A program made the position numbers and the translations under genes. A model generated the notes under the pieces. It saw only the letters and a program-made list of their open reading frames with translations. It did not search any database and was not told the origin of the DNA. A stretch of 10,245 bases of DNA, taken from positions 42,422 through 52,666 of the forward strand of contig DLTS01000051.1 of assembly GCA_002501485.1 (NCBI GenBank), in the 5' to 3' direction. Source of the DNA: Acidimicrobiaceae bacterium UBA7830 (GTDB taxonomy: Bacteria > Actinomycetota > Acidimicrobiia > Acidimicrobiales > Ilumatobacteraceae). Shown piece after piece: positions 1 through 6,804 of this stretch. Every line of letters begins with the position of its first letter. Positions within the stretch are counted from its first letter, which is position 1.

Positions 1-47
<47 letters not shown>

Positions 48-64
48 GCGATCAGTCGAACACG

Positions 65-93
65 ATGCTACGGACATCGTCGACAGATACCAA
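65..93 (-). promoter_or_regulatory. Probable sigma-70-type promoter of the tRNA-fMet gene
   Basis: On the minus strand TTGGTA (93-88) and TAGCAT (70-65) are separated by exactly 17 bases and match the TTGACA/TATAAT consensus at 4 of 6 positions each. Transcription would begin near 58, about 11 bases before the mature 5' end at 47. The position between the stop codon of the 373-aa gene (105) and the tRNA fits an own promoter for the tRNA. Inferred from pattern and spacing only. Confidence 0.45.
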
Positions 94-104
94 CCGAATG
101 AAAG

Positions 105-1226
105 TCACCTCGCACCATCGAGCACCCCTGTCAATTCGCTCGGCGCATGCGGACCAAGCACCAACTGCTCTAACACGCCCCAGCCCAAGCGATCGCCCAC
201 CGTTACCCGACATAACTGCTGGACATGCACCATGGTTGGGTCGAGCGGATTCACCTCAGCAAGCACAATCGAATCGCGGGTCTCATCGAACTCACCACGC
301 CAATCGCCATGCCCCCACTCGGGGTGAAGGTAGCCAAGTCCGCTCATCTGAAACCGCTGCACTGGCTCGTAGTTCACAACAAGATGCTCTCCCATGGCGG
401 TCTCGATCGTTGCTGTCATCGACTGCGCCCATCGAGTTCCTCGTTGCCAAGAAAGATCTGTTGACATCGATTCAGGGCGATCGACCCCCGCCGCGTTAGT
501 GACGTCGTCAATCGTATGAGAGCCGACGGCAAACCGTTTCGTCACCGCTGAGCTCTTATGCCAGGAGCGACCCTCCGCATCTTCGTTCACCGCAAGGTGG
601 GTGCACATATCGTCAAACAGCGTCGGAGCCCAGGTCCAAAAAAATTGCGGAGGTACCGCCGGCCCAGGGAGGCCACGTGAACCTCCTCGGATGCCCCACG
701 AACGATCTCGGCAACCCTCCACCACACCGAGATCGTCTAAAGCAATGCGCGTACCGTCGAAGTCAATCCATCCAGACCACTCAACAAACTGAGTGATGCG
801 GGTGTAATCCATGATGACCCGGCCCTCAAAACGGCGAACAAACGTCGGTTCTTCAATAACCAGCGATACCACTTGCATCGTGAGATCAGCGGAGATGCCA
901 TGGTGATCATCGATCACAATCCGATGCCGCAACATGGGCTCGACAACCTGAACGTCGATTGACCCAACGGTTGTCACCGTGCGATCAGAACTGCAACGCC
1001 GTGACGAACGGCAGTTGTGTTGAACACCATCGATCACCACGGAAAATGACGCATCCATCACCTGCCGATTCGGGTATACCCCGAGGGCGACGGCGAAGAA
1101 GACCTCACCGTTCCGATCAAAACCGTTGAAGAAATAGCGGTCGTAGAGACCAACAGAGTCGCTCGTCGGATGCAGCAGAGGCGCAGACGACTGGTGCAAT
1201 GGCAGATCATCGTATGGGTGAATCAT
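105..1226 (-). CDS. AttH/CrtC-like (DUF7064/DUF7065-type) lipocalin-fold protein, unknown function
   Basis: A 373-aa protein without signal peptide or TM segment. The N-terminal half has the pattern YDRYFFNGFD (28-37), then a beta-rich stretch with ALGVYPN (47-53) and DGVQHN (66-71). The centre has GCRDRSWGIR (171-180) followed by a proline/aromatic-rich loop (PPQFFWTWAP, 192-201). This resembles actinobacterial proteins related to the AttH/carotenoid-hydratase (CrtC) beta-barrel superfamily, often annotated only as DUF7064/DUF7065 or hypothetical. The family assignment is from memory of the motif pattern. Members are commonly found beside APH-like kinases and hydrolases, as here. The start ATG overlaps the kinase stop (ATGA, 1223-1226) and has a strong GGAGG six bases upstream, so translation is probably coupled. 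The substrate is unknown; binding or modification of a hydrophobic ligand is a guess. Confidence 0.8.
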   Translation of the reverse strand: MIHPYDDLPLHQSSAPLLHPTSDSVGLYDRYFFNGFDRNGEVFFAVALGVYPNRQVMDASFSVVIDGVQHNCRSSRRCSSDRTVTTVGSIDVQVVEPMLRHRIVIDDHHGISADLTMQVVSLVIEEPTFVRRFEGRVIMDYTRITQFVEWSGWIDFDGTRIALDDLGVVEGCRDRSWGIRGGSRGLPGPAVPPQFFWTWAPTLFDDMCTHLAVNEDAEGRSWHKSSAVTKRFAVGSHTIDDVTNAAGVDRPESMSTDLSWQRGTRWAQSMTATIETAMGEHLVVNYEPVQRFQMSGLGYLHPEWGHGDWRGEFDETRDSIVLAEVNPLDPTMVHVQQLCRVTVGDRLGWGVLEQLVLGPHAPSELTGVLDGAR

Positions 1227-2299
1227 TCCGAGCCTCCATGTACGAGGGCGAACACGTCATTATCGATCATTTGTTGAGCATGCCGTTCGGCCATTACCGC
1301 AAACATCTCGTCTCCACGTTCGGTTGCGGTCACCACCTGCGACGCAATCACCGCCATACCGAGCCCGCTCACCGTTCCGATGGTGTAGTCATGTCGAACG
1401 TCGTCGAGCGTGCAGTCGACACCAGCGCCGATGAGCCCTTCCCAATAACGCTCCACAAATGCCAACTCGTGTGAACGTCGATCGTCGAGTTGTAAGCCGG
1501 AGCCAACGCAGTAGGCGATGTCATTTGGCCCTCGACTGAACGCTGCGGTCTGCCAGTCGAGCACCGTGACCACGCTCGATTGTCCGGTTCGCTCAAACAG
1601 CATGTTGTCGAGTCGGTAATCGCCATGCACAACGCACAACGGCAACCGAGACAGCGCAAGTAACTGCTCAAGGTTGTCGCCCAACCATCGAGCAGCATCC
1701 ATCACGTCGGTCGGAAGTCGATGCTGGAAGCGATCGATAAACCCTGGGAGCAGCATCGAGTAGATCGCCTGTCTCGTCGATGCTCCTGACGGGTCAGGGA
1801 GCGTAAGCCACCCATCATTTGCGAGTTCGTTCGCCCGCCCCCAGGTCGGGGCGTGCAAGCCAACCGCAGCATCGACCATTGCGGTGGCGTCCGCAAGTGA
1901 GCAACCGGCAAGTTGATCGCCAACGTCTCCGTGTGCCTGATGCATGAAGAGCGTGAAGTCACCAGACGCAGCATCAATGACGGCATAGCGAACCGTCGGG
2001 TGGGGCACGGACACCACACCAGCGAGGTCACGGTAAAAACCAACCTCTTTGTGATAGGTGAGATGCATTCGAGCTGCCTCTCGACTTTCTGCGTCAGGCG
2101 ATGGGATCTTGGCCACCAACACCTGTGGTAGATCGGGCGGAGCATCATCGGAAAGGTCAAGGTCGAGGCGAAGGCTTAACGCGACCTGGCCGGTTCCTAT
2201 GCGAGTTGCGGAAACGTCGCGAACTGCGCCGTCACAATTGAGAGCCCCAGAAATGAACCCCGCAGTAAGTTCATCAATTGTCGCGGCGATGCGATCCAT
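1223..2299 (-). CDS. Phosphotransferase family protein (APH/CHK-like small-molecule kinase)
   Basis: A 358-aa protein of the aminoglycoside-phosphotransferase/choline-kinase-like fold. The N-lobe carries VAKIPS with candidate ATP-binding Lys64 and the helix YHKEVGFYRDL (82-92), typical of the EcKinase/CHK-like branch. The C-lobe carries the catalytic loop HGDYRLDNMLF (225-235: Asp227 catalytic base, Asn232 metal ligand) and the metal-binding VLDWQ (246-250, Asp248), followed by GPNDIAYCVGSGL. All key residues are present, so an active kinase is expected. Despite the family name, actinobacterial members of this type are usually not antibiotic-resistance enzymes; they phosphorylate hydroxylated small molecules, and some fungal and animal relatives are fused to acyl-CoA dehydrogenases (ACAD10/11). 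It lies 33 bases downstream of the hydrolase and overlaps the next gene by 4 bases. No Shine-Dalgarno is seen before this ATG. Substrate unknown. Confidence 0.9.
   Translation of the reverse strand: MDRIAATIDELTAGFISGALNCDGAVRDVSATRIGTGQVALSLRLDLDLSDDAPPDLPQVLVAKIPSPDAESREAARMHLTYHKEVGFYRDLAGVVSVPHPTVRYAVIDAASGDFTLFMHQAHGDVGDQLAGCSLADATAMVDAAVGLHAPTWGRANELANDGWLTLPDPSGASTRQAIYSMLLPGFIDRFQHRLPTDVMDAARWLGDNLEQLLALSRLPLCVVHGDYRLDNMLFERTGQSSVVTVLDWQTAAFSRGPNDIAYCVGSGLQLDDRRSHELAFVERYWEGLIGAGVDCTLDDVRHDYTIGTVSGLGMAVIASQVVTATERGDEMFAVMAERHAQQMIDNDVFALVHGGSE
1233..1237 (-). promoter_or_regulatory. Shine-Dalgarno GGAGG for the 373-aa gene
   Basis: GGAGG on the minus strand lies 6 bases before the ATG at 1226, inside the last codons of the upstream kinase gene. 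It is the clearest Shine-Dalgarno sequence I found among the starts checked and fixes the start of the downstream gene. Confidence 0.75.
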
Positions 2300-2332
2300 A
2301 CGAAACGCTAACCCGAACGAAGCCTTGGGTTG

Positions 2333-3253
2333 TTAGACCGGTAATGGGGCACGATCAGCGTTCTGCCGAATCGCACCAGCGATCTCTTTCCAGCGGCATT
2401 CCGGAAGGTCGTGACCCATTTCAGGAAACATCAACAACCGTGCATCTGGAATCGCTCGCGCCGTTGCCTCACCACCAGAAGAACGAACGAGCGGGTCGAC
2501 AAGGCCGTGCACCACCAGAGTTGGTGTTCGAACAAGCCGAAGCGCGGCCGTGCGATCACGACTGGCAAAAATTGCTGCTGTCTGCCGCTCGATTCCTTCG
2601 ACACGAAGCGCACGGTCAATACCCGCTGCGGTGAATTCGCGTGCCTCAGCCTCATCGAATGTTGGACCAGAAATCCACTTCCACAACTCAACCGACTGTT
2701 CGATCATCGCTTCACGGTCATTTGGGTTCGGGTCGCCCTGTCGACGGAGTTTCAGCGCCAGCTTCGGATCAATCATTCCGTTCTTTCGATCACCGGTATT
2801 CGACATAATCGACGTGAGCGACTGCACACGACCTGGCCAGCCGATGGCAATCTCCTGAGAAATCATCCCACCCATCGATGCCCCCACGATGTGCGCCTGG
2901 CGGATATGAAGAGCATCGAGTAATCCGATCGCATCAGCTGCCATATCATTCAGTTTGTAGGGCGATGTCACGGGTCGCCGGAGTAACACTTTCAAAATGT
3001 CGCGACGCTTCAGTCCGGACCCGGTCATTTCGGTCGACAAACCGCTGTCACGGTTATCGAATGCAATAACCCGGAAGCCCTGCGCGATAAGTTCATCGAC
3101 GAAACCCTCTGGCCAACTTGTGAGTTGGCCGCCTAATCCCATCACCAACAGCAACGGATCACCGTTACCCCGATCGACGTACTCAAGTTCCACTTCGTTT
3201 GATGCAACCTTTGGCATCCCACCAGCGTACGTCAACTCACGATTACCGTACAT
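2333..3253 (-). CDS. Alpha/beta-hydrolase fold protein
   Basis: A soluble hydrolase of 306 aa from the first ATG. The nucleophile elbow is GASMGG (124-129, Ser126), the acid is probably Asp253 in VHGLVDPLV and the base His281 in EMGHDLP. The oxyanion region VMGLGGQLTSWP (37-48) and the FDNRDSGLST motif (65-74) are typical of actinobacterial alpha/beta hydrolases related to epoxide hydrolases, haloperoxidase-like and ester hydrolases; the exact substrate cannot be called. Start choice is uncertain. The ATG at 3253 has GAGGG 12 bases upstream, rather far. Met13 (3217, beginning MPKVASNEVELEY) is where most relatives begin and would leave more room for divergent promoters. It is the first gene of the minus-strand trio. 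A small hairpin (about 2308-2336) spans its stop codon. Confidence 0.92.
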   Translation of the reverse strand: MYGNRELTYAGGMPKVASNEVELEYVDRGNGDPLLLVMGLGGQLTSWPEGFVDELIAQGFRVIAFDNRDSGLSTEMTGSGLKRRDILKVLLRRPVTSPYKLNDMAADAIGLLDALHIRQAHIVGASMGGMISQEIAIGWPGRVQSLTSIMSNTGDRKNGMIDPKLALKLRRQGDPNPNDREAMIEQSVELWKWISGPTFDEAEAREFTAAGIDRALRVEGIERQTAAIFASRDRTAALRLVRTPTLVVHGLVDPLVRSSGGEATARAIPDARLLMFPEMGHDLPECRWKEIAGAIRQNADRAPLPV

Positions 3254-3286
3254 CTGAAGTATTCACCCTCGACTCACACACCTCAC

Positions 3287-3664
3287 ATGGTCGGCTTTCG
3301 TAAACAAACCTCACAACGCCTCAATCAACTCGACGAATTCATCGCAACTCTCAGTGCGCGCGTGCAGACTCTTGAAGATGAACGAGCAGCAACAGCGCAG
3401 ACGCTGAACGACATCGTCGAACGCACCGATGCTCTCGATGCTCGTATCACTTCAACGAGCACCGAATTGGCCCGGCAACTTGATGAACTTGGAACCGAGC
3501 TTGCAACTTTTAGCGATCAAGAACCAGTCGATGTAGTCGGCATCGTCAACGGGGCACTAGACGAGATCCGCCGCGGCCAAATGCGCCTTGCCAATGAGCA
3601 AGCACGGTACCAATCGGCATTTCGAACAGATATCGCCGTGCTCATCGAACAACTCCGCCAGTAG
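3287..3664 (+). CDS. Small coiled-coil protein, unknown function
   Basis: A 125-aa soluble protein, almost entirely helical. Residues about 5-75 form a heptad-rich coiled coil (LNQLDEFIATLSARVQTLEDE...), then a short break with DQEPVDVVG and a second amphipathic helix to the C-terminus ending in LIEQLRQ. There is no catalytic motif, Cys, signal peptide or TM segment. Heptads and Asp/Glu/Arg-rich composition are what is seen; a structural or scaffolding role is inference. The ATG at 3287 has no Shine-Dalgarno, so it may be leaderless. The gene is divergent from the hydrolase (33 bases between outermost starts) and converges with the UPF0182 gene, ending 18 bases before that gene's stop. I do not recognise a named family. 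Confidence 0.8.
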   Translation: MVGFRKQTSQRLNQLDEFIATLSARVQTLEDERAATAQTLNDIVERTDALDARITSTSTELARQLDELGTELATFSDQEPVDVVGIVNGALDEIRRGQMRLANEQARYQSAFRTDIAVLIEQLRQ

Positions 3665-3682
3665 GCGAACTTTGTTTAGGGC

Positions 3683-6610
3683 TCAGCCGTCAGAAGTCAA
3701 CGACTCGAGCGCTGCCTGCACGAAAGCCTCAGCACGAACAATCGTTTCTTGGTACCCACCGAGATCTCCGTCGCGGAGCAACTGCTCGGCTTCAGCGAAA
3801 AGGGATTCTGCTTGCAAGAGCAACTCTGCGGTTGTCGCACGCTCGTCAGGCGAATCAGGCACAGTGAGCGTTGGCTCATCAGTAGTCGGTTTGGCCGGGT
3901 CGATTGAGGCATCGTTGGTTGATGAGCCATCATCGGATGCCGGAACATCTGACTCACTTGTCGTCTCCTCAGTGTCTGAGCGCTCTGGAAGGACGAGGTC
4001 GAGGCCAGGGAACAGATCGGCTAGAGCATCCGACATTGTTGCGGCAAATGTCGCTCGGTTCTCGTTTGACACGATGACAAATCGGTATTCGGTGATGCCA
4101 TCGATTGCCACATAGAACGGTCGCACGTACACCAGGCCATCCGCGACCGGCACGATCTGCATGTCTCCAAATAGAACGTCGGTGCCCGACTCTTCATTGT
4201 CTTGCAGCGTGATCTCTCGGCTGATGAGCTGCTCTGATTCGGCCTGAGTCGCGACGCGGTACGGGCCGGCCGGCAGCGGTTCTTGATCGACAAGGTAGGT
4301 CGTGAGACGACCGTACGAGTCAGGATCGCTCGACGCCGTGATATACGCCTGAAGTTCGGTACGGCCGTCATCGGTTGAGAACGGAACGTACGGACGCAAG
4401 ATCACAAACTCGTTCTCGCCAGTCGACGGATTTCTCATCAGCGTGTAATACGGAACGAAGCGCTCGGTGTTGAGCTCAGTTGCGAATTCGCCACTACCCG
4501 CCGCATCGGTCGAGCCGACCCCATCGGTAAATGCGCGTGGCTGAACCGATGGCGCCTGAGAGACCGACCATGCGCCAGTGCGCTGAAAGAAGTTCTCAGC
4601 CGAGATTTGGTACTTCGAATACAACTCGGTCTGAACTCGGAAGAGATCCTCCGGGTACCGCAGGTGCTTGCGCAACTCGTTCGGCATCTCTGCGAGCGGA
4701 ATGAACATGTCGGAGAATGCTCCCTGCCATGCCGAGATAATCGGATCGTCACCATCGAGCACGTAGAACTTCACGTCACCGGTGTACGCATCGACAGTTG
4801 CCTTCACCGAGTTACGAACATAATTCGCGTCACGTGCAAGACCTGTCGACCGCGTGAGCTGAACGTTTCCGATGCTCTGTGCGTACGGGTACTGATTGGT
4901 CGACGTATATGCATCGATCACCCACTGCACTCCCCCGTCAACAACTACCGGGTATGGGTCGCCGTCATAATCAAGGAAAGGCGCCAATTTTTCGACGCGA
5001 TCTCGAACGTCGCGGATCAACAACAGCTGTGAATCAGAATTCACTGCACCCGACGCAAGCAAGTTGTAATCGAAGAACGACAGCGCAGTCACCGCACGAC
5101 GGAAGATGCTCGACATTTCAATTCCCGATGTGCCGGAGTAGTCGCCCGGATCGCCGCATCCGCTTTCGGTGACCGAGGTATTTGCAACCGCATAATCGGT
5201 CATCGAGGGTGAGAAATAGAGTTCAGGGCGATCGAGGTCAACCGTTATGTAATCGGGCCGCAGCGACGTCGTCACTTGGCTCACGGGAGCCATCACGAGC
5301 CCACACCCACGGGTAGAAACGAGATGGCGACCCTGCCACGACTGGTTTGGGATTCCGTCAAGGTCAAGCTCGCGAGCCGCAACCAAAACCTGCTCACGTT
5401 CACCATCGAGTTCGTAGCGGTCGACATCGAGATCGTCGACTTGCAAACCTGCGACCTCGCCTCGGTCGATGGCAAAGCGAGACAACATGAGGCCAGGGCT
5501 CAGCAGACGAACATTCTCAAATGGCTGAGTATCTGACTCGATGTCCGCAGCCGAGAGTGCATTGAACTGGATCGGCTCGGTCACGACGGAGTCAAGAGCC
5601 ATAGCTGCGCGGGTGGCGTCAACATTGCGAGCGATGTACGGAAGTTCTCGCTCCGCTTGGTTTGGTCGAACGACAAGTGACTGAATCAATGAGGGATACA
5701 CCGACCCACCGCCAATCGACACCACTAACCAGAGCACTGAAGCGATCAAGGGGAACCGCCACCGGTCGGTCCGAATTGTCACAAGGAACAGGACTGCGGT
5801 AAGGAGCGCGATCAGTATAAGCAACATCAACGCTGGCAATTCTGCGTTCACAACGGCGTACGTTGCGCCTTGCACAACTCCACGGGTCTCATTGGTGAGG
5901 TCGAATCGAGCCAGCCAATAGTCACCCGCTCGAAGAACGGCGAGTATTGCGAGCAGAACCGCCATATGCACCTTGGTCGCTTGCCGCACGGTTGGGACCA
6001 TTCCCGCAAACAACACTGCGCCGTTCAGCACATGGGTAATTAGCGTAATAACGATGATGAGGAGCAATGCGGCGAATAGCCAGTCAGACAAAAAACTGAT
6101 CAGCGGAAGTCTGAACACGTAGAAACCGACATCGGCTCCAAATTGCGGATCAGTGACTCCGAAAGTCCGTGAATTTCTAAAGAGGAGAAGGTCCTCCCAT
6201 TGCTGAGTCGCTGGCAACGACACCAGGATTCCGAGCAGAGTCGCCACCCCATAGCGGACGAGTCGCATGCGGCGACCAAACACCTCATGAAAGCGTTGCA
6301 CGACCGGAGGAACGTTGTTTTCCAACCGAACCGGGGCTGTACGGTCGGCAACCCATAGGTTGACCCACCCGAGCAGCAAGAACACGAGAAGGCAAACCGC
6401 AAACATGGTGAGTTTGGCGGTGAGTTGGCCCCAGAAAATGTCGCTCCGTCCGAGGGCCCGGTGCCATAGAAGGTCGATCCAGAACGAGGCAATACCCCGC
6501 CCAAAAATGAGAACAAAGAACATCACCGCTCCGACAACAATGAGTGCCACTCGGCCATTGAGCCGTCGTTGGGCTGACGGGCGGGGGATTTCCGACTCTG
6601 GTCGCATCAC
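3683..6610 (-). CDS. UPF0182 family membrane protein (COG1615)
   Basis: A 975-aa integral membrane protein of the usual family length. Seven predicted TM helices lie in the first third (about 21-45, 65-87, 118-134, 172-196, 214-230, 257-278, 286-305). They are followed by a large extracytoplasmic region starting with the family-typical PNQAERELPYIARNVDATRAA block (316-336). Aromatic Tyr/Asn-rich segments such as the FSPSMTDYAV stretch are also typical. The last 100 residues are an acidic Ser/Thr/Asp-rich linker and a short helical hairpin, also seen in relatives. Function is unknown; the mycobacterial homologue is Rv3193c, next to the PDZ protein Rv3194c. The start is GTG at 6610 or ATG at 6607: the next in-frame codon upstream region reaches a stop at 6626-6628. 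A TAGCCT hexamer (6621-6616) just upstream could serve a leaderless transcript, but co-transcription with the gene 8 bases upstream is equally likely. Confidence 0.95.
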   Translation of the reverse strand: MMRPESEIPRPSAQRRLNGRVALIVVGAVMFFVLIFGRGIASFWIDLLWHRALGRSDIFWGQLTAKLTMFAVCLLVFLLLGWVNLWVADRTAPVRLENNVPPVVQRFHEVFGRRMRLVRYGVATLLGILVSLPATQQWEDLLLFRNSRTFGVTDPQFGADVGFYVFRLPLISFLSDWLFAALLLIIVITLITHVLNGAVLFAGMVPTVRQATKVHMAVLLAILAVLRAGDYWLARFDLTNETRGVVQGATYAVVNAELPALMLLILIALLTAVLFLVTIRTDRWRFPLIASVLWLVVSIGGGSVYPSLIQSLVVRPNQAERELPYIARNVDATRAAMALDSVVTEPIQFNALSAADIESDTQPFENVRLLSPGLMLSRFAIDRGEVAGLQVDDLDVDRYELDGEREQVLVAARELDLDGIPNQSWQGRHLVSTRGCGLVMAPVSQVTTSLRPDYITVDLDRPELYFSPSMTDYAVANTSVTESGCGDPGDYSGTSGIEMSSIFRRAVTALSFFDYNLLASGAVNSDSQLLLIRDVRDRVEKLAPFLDYDGDPYPVVVDGGVQWVIDAYTSTNQYPYAQSIGNVQLTRSTGLARDANYVRNSVKATVDAYTGDVKFYVLDGDDPIISAWQGAFSDMFIPLAEMPNELRKHLRYPEDLFRVQTELYSKYQISAENFFQRTGAWSVSQAPSVQPRAFTDGVGSTDAAGSGEFATELNTERFVPYYTLMRNPSTGENEFVILRPYVPFSTDDGRTELQAYITASSDPDSYGRLTTYLVDQEPLPAGPYRVATQAESEQLISREITLQDNEESGTDVLFGDMQIVPVADGLVYVRPFYVAIDGITEYRFVIVSNENRATFAATMSDALADLFPGLDLVLPERSDTEETTSESDVPASDDGSSTNDASIDPAKPTTDEPTLTVPDSPDERATTAELLLQAESLFAEAEQLLRDGDLGGYQETIVRAEAFVQAALESLTSDG

Positions 6611-6618
6611 CTGAGAGG

Positions 6619-6804
6619 CTACTCGTCAACGAGAGCGAGTTCGCATTGACACCCAAGATGTCCGAGGGGATTTTCAAGGTCGGTCCGAAAACTGTCACCT
6701 GGAGCAACCGTGTTAGCGAGGTTATTGCCCTCGCACTCGGCGCAAGGACGATCGTTACCGCCGACCACCCATTTCACCTCGATATCTACGACAATTATCG
6801 CTGA
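6619..6804 (-). CDS. Zinc-knuckle (MuF-like) C-terminal segment in the -1 frame after the DivIVA-like gene
   Basis: This reading frame fills the apparent gap between the DivIVA-like and UPF0182 genes and ends at TAG 6619-6621, 8 bases before the UPF0182 GTG. From the junction it encodes 61 residues: IIVVDIEVKWVVGG, then PCAEC (CxxC), N, PGDSF, and PLGHLGCQC (HxxCxC). The Trp, spacing of CxxC, the PGxxF block and final HxxCxC match the zinc-binding end of MuF-type phage head-morphogenesis proteins. If the ribosome or sequence shifts -1 after Ala391 of the upstream gene, the fusion is 452 aa with candidate ligands Cys412, Cys415, His440, Cys443 and Cys445. As a separate gene it could start only at GTG 6777 (52 aa), with no good Shine-Dalgarno. 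I favour a disrupted C-terminus of the upstream gene (one-base loss or assembly error). The overlapping plus-strand 48-codon frame is less convincing. Confidence 0.65.
   Translation of the reverse strand, partial: SAIIVVDIEVKWVVGGNDRPCAECEGNNLANTVAPGDSFRTDLENPLGHLGCQCELALVDE

Noticed and set aside
1223..2299. Antibiotic-resistance (aminoglycoside phosphotransferase) reading of the kinase
   Set aside because: The catalytic motifs are shared by the whole APH/CHK superfamily, and the operon with a hydrolase and lipocalin-like protein suggests small-molecule metabolism; nothing specific to known resistance enzymes is seen.
2308..2336. Hairpin AACCC/GGGTT around the hydrolase stop codon
   Set aside because: Only a five-base-pair core with a 12-base loop and no T-run on the minus strand; the downstream kinase is probably read through, so I do not call a terminator.
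6658..6804. Plus-strand ORF of 48 codons, starting MSEGIFKVG and ending DIYDNYR, in the gap between the DivIVA-like and UPF0182 genes
   Set aside because: It is protein-like at first glance but has no Shine-Dalgarno or recognisable motif, and lies exactly antisense to the minus-strand frame with CxxC and HxxCxC, which explains the region better.
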